Shown here one piece after another: positions 22,092 through 33,367 of a stretch of 64,000 nt of DNA. How positions within the stretch are numbered: position 1 is the first letter of the stretch; each line of letters opens with the position of its first letter. The position numbers and the translations under genes are program-made. Source of the DNA: Aspidapion aeneum (Eukaryota > Arthropoda > Insecta > Coleoptera > Brentidae). Under the pieces are notes generated by a model. That model saw nothing but the letters and a program-made list of their open reading frames with translations. It was not told the origin of the DNA and did no database searches. The stretch lies in assembly GCA_963576565.1 (NCBI GenBank), contig OY755044.1, positions 96,896,495-96,960,494 of the forward strand. The letters run 5' to 3'.

Positions 22092-23378
22092 TTTATTTAG
22101 TCGGTTTAGAACGTTTTTCTACGTTGTCCGACGCCTATTCTCCACCTCCTTCGATCCTGACAATAATCTTCTGTCAGATTTTTTTGACTCATTGATCTTT
22201 GGATTGACTGTTGCCATTTTAGTTTAGGACGCCCTCTTTTTCTGCGCCCTATTGGTTGCCATTCTAGGACCTGCTTTGGTAATCTTTCGTCGTTCATCCG
22301 TTGTACATCGGTCCCATTCTTTCTTTTATGATCTCATTTTTTATGTGATCTGTTCTAGATATTCTCATTGATCTTCTTATTGCATCCATTTCGACACTTT
22401 CCATTTTTGTTTTGTATTTTTCTGTTACGCGACAAGTCTCTATTGCATACAACAGCGTGCTTTTCACCATTGTTTCATATATGTTAAGTTTTACATTCTT
22501 TTTTATCTCTCTGCTCCATAAAAGACATCCAATAACCTTTTTTGCTTTTACTATTCTTTTTTCCAGTTCTTAACAGTCTGTTCCTGTCTTATCAAATGTG
22601 ACACCCAAGTATACATACTCATTGCATGGAGATATTACTTGTCCATTGTCTACTTCTAACTCACTGGATTCGTTTCCAATACATAAGTACTGTGTCTTGT
22701 CCACGTTCACTGTTAATCCCCACTTTTGGTATTTTTCCATTAACTTTCTCATCATATACTCCATATCCTCTTTATCATTAGCTACAATAACTTGGTCGTC
22801 AGCAAACTGTAGTGTGTATATGGTAAATCGGTCGTTAAGTTGTATTCCCATGCCGTGCACTTTCCGTTTCCAGTTTTTTAGAGCTACTGCGATATATATT
22901 TTAAAAAGAGTTGGAGAAATACAACATCCCTGTCTTGAGCCTTTTGTTACCAGGAATTCTTTTGAAAGTCGATTTCCAATTTTAATTTTAGATTTTGACC
23001 CTTTGTATAGTTCTTTTATCGCTTTTATGTATGTATGATTGATATTAGTCTGCTCTAGCACTGTCCATAGTTTTTCTACTGGAACGGTATCATATGCTTT
23101 TTGTAGGTCCACAAAGGTAACATGAGTCTCTATATTTCTGGCGCTCCTTTTCTCAATTACTTGTTTAAGACAAAAAACATTATCACTACAAGATCTGCCT
23201 GCACGAAACCCACTTTGTCTTCTTCTTCTTGTTCATCAAAATCCTTCTCTATTAGATCTCTAAGAATCCTACCGTACAATCTACTGAGAGTACTGGTTAC
23301 TGAAATTCCTCTGTAATTGTTGCAATCCAGCTTGTTTCCTTTTTTCTTTTTACGCTCGGGCAAGAATCCAGCAACCAT
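22085..23378 (-). pseudogene. LINE reverse-transcriptase fragment, frameshifted
   Basis: Reading on the minus strand from 23378: NYRGISVTSTLSRLYGRIL, a frame change near 23212, then VIEKRSARNIETHVTFVDLQKAYDTV, the KGSRQGCCISPTLF block and FADDQVI (catalytic FADD). The YLCIG and YLGVTFDKTG thumb region follows, then a stop at 22570-22572, a further open stretch with stop near 22295, and the C-terminal NDERLPKQVLEW...GRRKRGRPKLKWQ. It is 5' truncated; no endonuclease is present. The type is close to RTE-like insect LINEs, by inference. Confidence 0.82.
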
Positions 23379-23399
23379 TTTCGACTATGTGCTGCCCTA

Positions 23400-24560
23400 G
23401 CATCATGTGCTAGGAGATCCTCAGGGTGGGCGTGAACAGGACAGGACCCGGTGCAGTGGTGAGAAAATGTCTGGACAACAGAACTCCAGGTTTACAAAAT
23501 AAAATAATTTTTTTTATTTTCTCATACAATAATCCAGGACCAAGGTAGGAGCAAGCCTTTAGATACAATCTTTTCATATAAATTTTTAACATAATTTAAA
23601 CGTAACTTTTTCAAATATAAACAATATAAACTCAATATTGCTTGTAAACGCAAGATAAGGTATGACGTCATAGCCCCAATTTTGCGGTATTATTAAGCTA
23701 AATTTTATTGTGATATTGCTATTGCGGTTATTTTGGCCCGAACTTGTTTCCTTTCTTTCTTTTTTTAAAAAAACATATTACATGTTTCCAGTATTTTTTT
23801 TCACTAGTTTTACTGCAATAAACAAGATGAACTAAAGTTTGTGTTATTTGTACAATCCAATGAACCAACTTTGCAGAGACATAAGAGAGATGAGGTTATA
23901 TTTTTTAGCGGTTTCCTTACATTGTTTTGCCTCATGGGGCAGATCTCGGACTGGGTTGCTGTCTGTCTCATTCTACCTAAAGTAGAATGATGACAGCAGA
24001 TATTTGGTCCAGATCTCCCCTATGATGGAGCGATTTTGGAAGTGTATTTTTTTTAACAATCATTTATGTAAGTGAGTCTTACACTACTGACTCAAATGTA
24101 GGTACACTGTGACCTGTTGGAAATGTGCATCTACCTATAAAGAACTTTCTATTTGTGTCATTTTGATTCATTTAGGAATCTTTTAGAATTTTATTTTGTT
24201 TATTAGTCAATTTTTTTTGGTTTTTTAATTACACAAATACTCTGGAAGCCTCGGAAGTAGGTAGAATTTCATTGTTTGGCTACAACGTTTGGGTTGAACT
24301 GTATTTTAATTAAGATCTTCTTTGTAAAACATTGATATTAAAACACTGTGGCGCACTTAAAATTTTCTTATTTCTGAACCCCCCCTTCTCCACTGTATAA
24401 AAGTTACCGGGCATATCAATGTTTTACCTAGCTGAAAAATACAGTTCTGCTTCCAGATATTTGTTTAATTATTCAGTAATTTTTTTTGTGTCACAAATTG
24501 GCACAGTGTTATTGTTCTATTCACAGTGTCACAAAATGTCACCCTACGCATTTTAATTGG
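23400..24560. other. intergenic, no gene seen
   Basis: AT-rich with a small inverted motif ('cattctacctaaagtagaatg', 23970-23990). No supported gene or known repeat. Confidence 0.45.
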
Positions 24561-24567
24561 CCACAAA

Positions 24568-24570
<3 letters not shown>

Positions 24571-24628
<58 letters not shown>
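24571..24628. repeat. (TA)n microsatellite
   Basis: About 29 uninterrupted TA units. No adjacent LINE end is recognised here, unlike the other two TA arrays. Confidence 0.9.
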
Positions 24629-24629
<1 letters not shown>

Positions 24630-24639
24630 TGTCATTTGC

Positions 24640-25150
24640 GTTAAACGATTTTCATCAAAATCTAATCAGCTTTTTAAAGTATTGTACGTATTTTACCTGA
24701 AAATTTAATGAATTTATTGAATATTAATGACAGACGTCACGATATTGCTAAGGTAGGTCAAAATACATCCAAATAACACATTTTCGGCGCGCTGCGCGGG
24801 CTGGGAAGGTAAAAAAGATTTTGCCTACAATAATTCTAGTTGAAAGGCTTTATTTAAAATGTGTTTTAAAAGGTTACCAAGAAAAAAGTGTAATTCGAGG
24901 TTTTGAAAATTAATTTGAATTTGAATATTACTAGAATTAGTTTGTAACATTTAGCAAACATGATTGCAATATTAGACTATTAGAATTAAAATATGACAAA
25001 TATAAAGTATATATTTCAAAAATAAAAATTAACTACATGTATGTTAGGCAATACCTTATTTTTTATGTACCTATTTAGTTGACCATAAATTTATACATAT
25101 ATCGAATAAAAGTTTTAAAGCCGACAAGAATAACTGTATGCTTTAGATAA
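24640..25150. other. intergenic, no gene seen
   Basis: AT-rich sequence with nothing supported before the reverse-oriented (TCTG)n element. Confidence 0.45.
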
Positions 25151-25727
25151 AAAATACTCTGCCAATCTATGGGCACCTAAGCTCACACTGGGTACTATAG
25201 TTATAGTGTATCTACGTGAAAGCTAATATAACTAAAAACTGAAGTATGTTTTATTGAACTCCAGACTCAAATACCTTTCGTTTGATACCACACAAGCCAT
25301 GTTTTGACTTAAACTCTAATTTTTCAAATCTACCCCCACCCTTTTTTTTAAAACTAAAATGTATTTTGTTGAACTCCAGACTCAATTACCTTTCGTTTGA
25401 TATCACGCACGCCATATTTCCACTTAAACACTAATTTTTGGAATTTACCCCCCCCCCCTTGTTTTTTAAATAAACTAAAATGTATTTTGTTTAACTCCAG
25501 ACTCAATTACCTTTCGTTTGATATCACACACGCCATATTTTTTCATAAACTCTAATTTTTGAAATCTACCCCCACCCTTTTATTTGGCTTGTGTTCGGTG
25601 GATTTTGTTCATTTTTAAATGGGACCATCTCGACCCAAAACCCAGCCTGGGTACCAAATTTCATTAAAATCGGGCAAGCGGTTTTTGAGTTATGCGCGTT
25701 GGTCGTTACAGACAGACATACAGACAC

Positions 25728-25769
<42 letters not shown>

Positions 25770-25907
25770 GGCGCAACAAAAAAGTTTCAAAATCATCTGA
25801 AACGCAAAGATATATAAAAAAATTTCAAATCGGAACAACTTTTTTTTTCTCGAAAAAATTAGGATCACCATAGCTCACACTACTATAGTATAGTATATGT
25901 GTGAGCT
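25151..25907 (-). mobile_element. (TCTG)n-core element, copy C, reverse orientation
   Basis: It begins with the family tail in reverse ('aaatactctgccaatctatggg'), then palindrome 1, three core repeats, the CAGA microsatellite and the terminal palindrome at about 25872-25907. It is the only long copy on the minus strand. One core unit has a C-run (about 25447-25456) matching the G-runs of copy H. Confidence 0.85.
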
Positions 25908-26730
25908 AATATATATAGAATAAAAAAAAACGATGACACTTATAGCCAGTAAGAAAAATTCCACAAAATACTATCAGCAGAGTAAAGCAAAATGTGGTGT
26001 TGTCGAGATTTTGACATATGTTGTTGACATTGGAGTCCTAAAAAGAAATTTGAGTTTACGACCTTGGGGGGGGGACCACCCGCCATCTTGGATTTAGTGT
26101 GTACAAAAAGGTTTTTTTTTTAAATTACTTGGTTACTGTATGCTTTACAAAAAAAAGTTTTAAACAAAAGTAGAAGAAAACAAAGTTTTCTGCAAAAATA
26201 CATTTAGTTTCTCTAAAAAAAGGTGTTTTAACATTTTTCCCTAAAATACTTAGGTTTTTTGAAAACTGAATAAAACCTAAAAAGCATGATTTTTTCCGTG
26301 ATCCTAAAAAATAACCCCAATTTATGGATGTTAATTAAGTGCTAACCGTGAACTTGGCCCACTTAGGTGATACATCGTTTAAAAGATAATTTAATTTTCT
26401 ACAATAATGTAAAAGTAATCCGCTAACCTACACATTTGTTTACTTCCCAAGTCCTCGATTTACCTTTAATACTAAACGATCACATTCAGTTTGACTTGTA
26501 TTTTAAGTTTTGTGTAATAAAATAAAGCGGGCTAAAACAAAATAACGACAAGACGTCTAAAAAATTATATTTTATAAGGTTGTATTAAAAAACAATAGGA
26601 AAATTGCCTTAGTTTTCAAAAAATTTTAAAAATATTAGTTGTTCACATATTATATCTATTTGTTTACAAAAATCAGCTGAACCACAAGTGACGTGAAAAA
26701 TTCGACATTATATATACATATTAAGATCCC
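25908..26730. other. intergenic, no gene seen
   Basis: AT-rich sequence with an 8-base G run near 26067. No supported gene. Confidence 0.45.
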
Positions 26731-27397
26731 AGACGAATTCTCGTGCAAAAGGTTTCGAAACAGTGGTTCAATAAGTACTTCATCAAAACGTCATCAATTA
26801 GTGACCCCCACGTGACAATATTTTCGAATTTTTGGGCGTTATACGATGAAATACTGTTCACAGAGGTGTAAATTGTGAACGTTTTGTTAATATTTTAGTA
26901 AAAACTAGATAAAATTAAAAAACAATTAAATTAATTAATTAAAAAATTGGAATAAAATATTGATTTTTCAGCAAACGTTCAAAAAGGTGTCATTTTACCA
27001 ATAGTTTCAAAACGAGGTTTTAACACGGGTGATCCGTGGTTTTAACTCGTTTAAAAACATGACATAGCCACGGATCACCTAACAATGATCCGTGACATAG
27101 CTTACGCCAATTGTCTAACTTCAAAGGCGTCTACAAACGCTACGTCACGTTTCGAGAAAAATGGGTGGTGCATGTTTTGTTTTTGTTTTTTGAATTGTGT
27201 TTTCACTGATTTATGAGAAGTTATGGAGCACGTAGTATTTGAAAAAATTATAAGAAGAAACGGATTTATTATTATAGAAGGATGTTCTTTGTCAGGTCAA
27301 AAACACGATAGCCACGAACAAAGTAATGACGTCACCAAATATTGATGACGTATTTATTGAACTACTGTTTTGAAACTTTTTGCATGAGAATTTGTCT
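26731..27397. mobile_element. MITE with about 75-bp terminal inverted repeats
   Basis: The left end AGACGAATTCTCGTGCAAAA pairs with the reverse complement of the right end AGACAAATTCTCATGCAAAA. The match continues through 'gttcaataa' and 'acgtcatcaat'. An internal perfect hairpin (ggtgatccgtgg 27028 ... ccacggatcacc 27068) sits off-centre. No coding region; superfamily not assigned. Confidence 0.7.
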
Positions 27398-27960
27398 CCG
27401 AAAACCGGTCTAATTGTAGGAACCGTGATAAGTGGATACTTTTTGACCATAAATATTATTAGTTCATGTTTTTGACGATTACTTTAACTCTGTTTTCAAT
27501 TCATTCCAATGCGCATTGTATCTCATTTACGTAACGTACGTTACGTTTACGCAAGATCGTGGATATTAGTCCCTACTTTTGATAACTACAAATTGTAGTA
27601 TAAATCCCTTTGCAATCTTGTAGCAGGCAAAAAAGTAAATGATTTTTTGTTTTTTTCTTCTTTCTTGTGACTAGTCTATTTAGTAAGCAGGTATTGGAGG
27701 AGAATTTAGGGAAAGATAAGTACAAAATCGCCGACTGACAGATCCCCATGGTGTCCAAATTCGGCTGCGCACTCGTCTAAAAGCTATATATTCCCCTCCC
27801 ATATTTCTGAAGTAGCCCCATTGAATTTTATTAATTACCAATGATTACACAACTTAGACACAGATAGGCAACACTCCAAAATTAATAACAGCATGGATGG
27901 TCCTCCACTACCAAAACTAGACAACACTCAACACAAAAAGTTAAATCTTCCCTTACGACT
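27398..27960. other. intergenic, no gene seen
   Basis: Contains a palindromic 'acgtaacgtacgttacgt' near 27530. No supported gene. Confidence 0.4.
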
Positions 27961-27965
27961 TGATT

Positions 27966-28350
27966 GTCTAGTTCTTTTTATAATCTGTGGTTAACAACAA
28001 GCGATTAATTGGGTGAACTTTATTTAGTAAGTAATTACAAGCCGGCAGAGCCGCTCGGGGCAAGGTTTCAATTTCACCCGTTTTTGTTTTAGTTGACGTC
28101 GGCCATCATTATCGTGCGGAAACGTTCGTTGCCCTTTCTAGTGTTGCCGGTTCTATCCTTAGTGAAGACGTATGAATTTGTGTTGATTTGGGGTTTGTCA
28201 GTAGTAAAAAGCCTTGCCGGTTGCATGTCATTGTTTGTTTTCGTTTTCGTTTATTTATAAAATGGAAATAAATACCGTCGATTAAATAATTAACTATGCA
28301 AATTTAAATACGTTGACATATGAACTTTAATTACAAATAAAATCTTTAGG
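27966..28350 (+). repeat. dispersed repeat family R1, long copy
   Basis: Matches 55735-56155 over its length, including 'attacaagccggcag', 'cgttcgttgccctttct', 'tatccttagtgaagacgtat', 'aaatggaaataaataccgtc' and 'atttaaatacgttgacatat'. Its truncated relative is 7751-7963. Confidence 0.75.
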
Positions 28351-28497
28351 GCCACAGTGGTGTTCCATAAAAACCTATAATAGAAAATTTTATGAAAAAT
28401 TATACGATGCTGGTTGTGCGGTTGCGAAAAAAGAAATGCTTTTTTTGCTTTACTTGTCTTGTTATGAATAATCCACGAAGTGATCCTGCATGCAAAG

Positions 28498-28650
28498 GGA
28501 ATGTGTGATATCAAGCACTTTAGTGAAAAGTTAAAAAGACACAAAGTAAGTGGTATTCATTTAAATAACCACTAGGCAAGACTGATATTAGGTGCCAATT
28601 GAATAGTGCCTATAGGCAAAACATTACTGAGCATGATGAAAATGTATATT
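28498..28650 (+). repeat. hAT-like family R2, left part
   Basis: Shares 'gggaatgtgtgatatca' through 'cctataggcaaaacatta' with 39849-40005. It is separated from its right part (29515-29780) by about 870 bp absent from the other copy. Confidence 0.65.
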
Positions 28651-29514
28651 GTTTGTATTGTAATTTTTGATTATTTACAATCTATTGACCCTTTCATTTA
28701 TTAAATTTTATTGAGGAAAAATTTTAATTAATATTTTTTATATTTTATTTTTTTAAAGTTTTTGTTTTTTTATAGGTTTTTTTATAGATTTTTCTAAAAT
28801 TTTTAACTTGTTAATTTTTTCTTTAATTTTCTAATTTTTTGATTCGTTTGATTTTTTTAATTCTAGGGTTTTAATTTCTTGTATCATTTGGAGAAATTAT
28901 TTGAATCTTATTTTGAAGAGACTGTACCAGCAGGACGATTGAAGTTTTTTCTGGTATTCCAAATATTAAATATTGATTTTTGTTTATTTGCAGTACGACT
29001 TTTTACAATTTTTTAAAACCTGATCTTTCTAGTCACAGATGGAGATACTTGTCCCTTTAGGTATATGATAATTTTTTAATTTTTTAAATTTTAGCGTTTT
29101 GTTTACTGTCAGTTAACCTCTATTGAAATATTTTAATGTAATGACTTAATAATTATTTTATGTAACAAAAGTTTTAGTTTATCTGTGAGTGTTTTTTTAA
29201 CTTTTTTAATTTTTAATGATGTTTACTGTCATGTAACTACTGTTAATCATATTGTTCACATTTTTATTGACCTGGATAATTAACTTGTAAGTAGAATTAT
29301 TTTATATTTTATTATGTATCGTTGACTTCCATTTTTAATATTTTAAGTACTATTTTCTCTTAAGAAAGTCACTAGTGTTATCTTGTATTGCAGATTTCCC
29401 CTTGAAGATGGAAATATAAAATTTCCGAAACGCGTCGGGGTATGAATAGGAATATATAATCTATTCAAAAATTGTGTGGAGTTTAGGATTTTTTCACTCC
29501 TTTTCCAAAAATTA
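28651..29514. other. insertion within repeat R2, no gene seen
   Basis: About 860 bp of AT-rich DNA between the two halves of repeat R2. It contains no recognised protein or clear terminal repeat. It is either an insertion or the part deleted from the copy at 39.8 kb. Confidence 0.45.
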
Positions 29515-29780
29515 TGATGAAAATGTGACAAAAAATTTGAAATATACTTAGTAGGTGAATAGACTGTTTAAAATTCTGTGGGGTTTTTGAGGTTTCTCTA
29601 CGGGGCCGTAAAAAAAGAAAGGCGAATGGACTTTATCTATAAACAAATAAACTAAAAACTACACCAAGTAGCTGCTTGTTTGGAAGATACTAAAATAAAA
29701 TTGTTTCGGTAAGTTTTTTTTTTCTAATTTTTCATGCAATTTAAATTTCTGGCACCCCAATTTATAACGCCACCAGCCGC
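29515..29780 (+). repeat. hAT-like family R2, right part
   Basis: Matches 40003-40240, including 'tgtttaaaattctgtggg', 'acaaataaactaaaaactac' and 'aaaattgtttcggtaag'. It ends in an 'accagccgccactg' terminus, suggesting a hAT-type end. Confidence 0.65.
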
Positions 29781-29943
29781 CACTGCAAATGGCTCTGCCG
29801 TGTCATTATTGAAACTACCTGAATATACGACATAGCCATCTGTCCGCTGCTGTTATTAAGTTTGTTAAGTTGCCTATCTGTATACAAGTTGTGTAATCAT
29901 TGTAATTACTTACTATTCTCTTAAAAAAATAAACCAATAAATT

Positions 29944-30216
29944 TTAGAGTTTTGTAACAAAAACTTCCATTTTTGTGGAAGTGTCAACATGCTGGGTTAG
30001 TTGCCGCTTTTTGAACAAATCAAAAATGTTTGTTCTGCTTTTGTTCTTTGTTTGCACTTGTTGCTTTCTTTTCAATATCCACTGAAGTACTTTTGTTTTT
30101 TTAAAAGCATTTTTAATTGCGACATTGGTAGCAGCGTATATCAACGGATTTATCGCAGCATTGACAACAAGTAGGTATTTGGAAATATACCATAAAGTTT
30201 GGTACAGTCCTTTGGT
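29944..30216 (-). CDS. GPCR exon 7 (TM7 and C-terminus)
   Basis: The acceptor is a long T run plus TAG. The exon is 91 codons including TAA, phase 0. It encodes TKGLYQTLWYISKYLLVVNA and the NPLIY motif, then a basic tail ending FVTKL. Confidence 0.9.
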   Translation of the reverse strand, partial: TKGLYQTLWYISKYLLVVNAAINPLIYAATNVAIKNAFKKTKVLQWILKRKQQVQTKNKSRTNIFDLFKKRQLTQHVDTSTKMEVFVTKL

Positions 30217-33200
30217 CTAAAAAAAAAAGATAAAGTTAAAATTTAATTGTATATAACAAACGTAAATTTTAGTACTTGTGAATTTAAAAATCAAACAACT
30301 CTTCGTAGCTAATCGGGTAAAAGTTTTTTTCTCGTATTTTTCCGTGGATAACTCGAAAGCTTATCCTCACGGGTGTCCAAGATCTAATCAGTGTTGCCAC
30401 CCTCGACCCTGAGGTCTTCGGTAGAAGGCTTCGAGAAAAATCGGTAGATTCCGGTAGATTTTTTAATCATCTCAGCAAGCAGTGCTGGAGAACTATCGAT
30501 AGTTTGGATTGATTTAGTAGGTAAATTGTATTTCTACGATTTGTTTTTACTGACAAAATACCAAAATTAAGAATTAAATAAAAAAATTAGGTACATACTA
30601 GGGACCTATTGCAATAAAGCCAGGCACAAATTGTGCCGGGCACTATATTGACAGTTTCGCATTAAAAACTGACATTTGATCTTTCAAAATTGACATACCA
30701 AAGTCGAATTAGACAGACAGACAGACGGCGCAACAAAAAAGTTTCAAAATCATCTGAAACGCAAAGATATATAAAAATTTTTGAAATCAGAGCAACTTTC
30801 TTTTTCTCGAAAAAATTAAGATCACCATAGCTCACACTACTATAGTATAGTAATGCCACTTGCGGCTGCCGGCTGAGTATATCGCAAAATCCAAGAGATG
30901 GCGCCATAAATACACTTTTAAAAACAATGGCTTGAAATAAATTTTTTATTCTACAAAGGATCTTACATAAAAAGAATATTTTATATATGGTGTTTTTTAG
31001 CTCACACATATACTATACTATAGTAGTGTGAGCTATGGTGATCCTAATTTTTTCGAGAAAAACAAGTTGCTCCGATTTCAAAATTTTTTATATATCTTTG
31101 CGTTTCAGATGATTTTGAAACTTTTTTGTTGCTCCGTCTGTCTGTCTATCTGTCTGTCTGTATGTCTGTCTGTCTGTCTGTCGGTCTGTCTGTCTGTCTG
31201 TCTGTATGTCTGTCTGTAACGACCAACGCGCATAACTCAAAAACCGCTTGGCCGATTTTAATGAAATTTGGTAACTAGGCTGGGTCTTGGGTCAAGATAG
31301 TCCAAAAATGAACAAAATCCACCAAACACAAACCAAATAAAAGGGTGGGGGTAGATTTCAAGAATTAGAGTTCAAGTGAAAATATGGCGTGTGTGATATC
31401 AAACGAAAGGAAATTGAGTCCGGAGTTTAACAAAATACATTTTAGTTTTTGTTTTTTTTTAAGGGTGGGGGTAGATTTCAAAAATTTGAGTAATTCAGAC
31501 GTACACTATAACTATGGTACCTAGTGTGAGCTTAGGGGCCCATATATTGGCAGAGTATTTTAATCGCGATTCAAGGCGTATCAAAAAAAAAACAAGTTTA
31601 TATTGAAAAAAAAAATCGGTAGAAAACTATGGTAATTCGGTATATCGTAAAGTAAAAGGCTAAATCGGTAGATCTACCGAAAAATCGGTAGAGGTGGCAA
31701 CACTGGATCTAATGGACACCTAATAAGTGTTGACAGTTAACTGTTTTGTCCTTATAGGACTCCTCAGAACATTGCTTGGTCAATGTGACACCCTTGCGAA
31801 GTTAATTAGATCACTTTGTCTCATGTTTTACGTTTATAGTGAGAAAACCAAACAGTCTAATCTACAAGAAGCGCCATCTGCCAAAATACGAGAGAAACTA
31901 GAACAAGAGTAGGAATAAACTGCTATACATCGATCGATGAAAAGAAAAAGAATCCATCCGTCGCTGATTAGCATTTTTACCCACATTAAAGAAGGCAGCG
32001 TCAATTAATGGGGTAAAATTTTTTGTTTCTCTTGTATTTTTCCGTGAAAGGTTTAATCGTCACAAGCGCGTAACGGCTTTTATTTACAACCGGTTGTTAA
32101 ATGCATTTTAAGGGTAGCATTTTAGAGCGTATAAATAACACAATAAAAAAATCTCATTTTCAATCGCCCATTGCGATTAAAAATTTTAACACACGACGTT
32201 GGTAATTTTGTGCATACCTTAACAGTGAGAATAAAAAACTCAAAAAGCAGTTGAATATCATGGTCGAGTATGCTGTAGCTTTAACAATAAGTAGGATTTT
32301 ACAAAAAATTATACTTATGTGTTTAGTAGGTAGCTCAATAAGTTGGCGAACATAGCGAAAAGTTCCGCATTCACTTACCGGCTGAGCACAAAAACTTTTT
32401 ATTTAATTTGAAGAAAGTTAACGTCCTGTAGTTTACCGTGAGGAAGGGTTAGCGGGAAATAAGGACAACGTTAATTGAATTTATTTTTTGGCGACGCGAC
32501 GTTTCAACGGTTGTTTTTTGTATTTTTCAAGCCTTTTAAGGCTTAAAAAAAACAGTTTAAATCTCTATTTATTTTATTAAGGATTTATTAGAATAAAACC
32601 TGACCTTATTTTAAAATCGGCCGTATTCTGACAGATTTACATATAAAAAGCAGCTGTTTTCTTTCAAAATTTCTTTGAGTATTTAAGAACCGGATTTATT
32701 AGTGTCTGTCTTTATTAAATTAAAATTAGCGACTTTATTTTTAAATTTGACTTTGGTATGTCAATTTTGAGATGTCCGCTGTCAATTTTCTTTGTAAATC
32801 TGTCAGAATAAAGCCGACTGTAAAACAAAGGTAGGTTTTATTCCAATAAGGGTCATCTCACCGTTTTTTTTTTCGTTACTTAGCTTAAAGCGTTTCTTAA
32901 TATAATCATAAAATGCCGTAATAAGGAACACTTAAGGCTAAGTAACGAAAAAACAAGTCGGTGCGATGGGCTATACTATTACCTGGTTTTTAACGTCAGT
33001 ATTGGCTGATCGTTGATTTACGTTAAGCATTTGATGTCGGTATATAATATAAGCTGCAAAAGGTATTCGGCAAATCATAAACGTAATTATTACAATAAAT
33101 ATCATCTTAGCCGCACTTCGTTTGTAACCTAGCTGTCGGTCTTGAAAAGCTTTGGTTAGGATTTTTTCATATTTATATAGCTAAAATAAAAAATTAATTT

Positions 33201-33291
33201 CTGGTTTTCCGTGTATTGTCTAAGATTACTTATATTCCATAGCAGAAGGTAAATTGAAATCTATATATGTATATATATATATATGAAACCG

Positions 33292-33367
<76 letters not shown>

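Larger units (their letters stand above)
30389..31705. mobile_element. hAT-like element with perfect 8-bp duplication, carrying nested insertions
   Basis: Ends CAGTGTTGCCACC and GGTGGCAACACTG are inverted repeats. GATCTAAT flanks both sides (30381-30388 and 31706-31713). The interior has 'tcggtagat' repeats near each end; other families inserted later (30600-31560). No transposase is present. It lies in GPCR intron 6. Confidence 0.85.
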
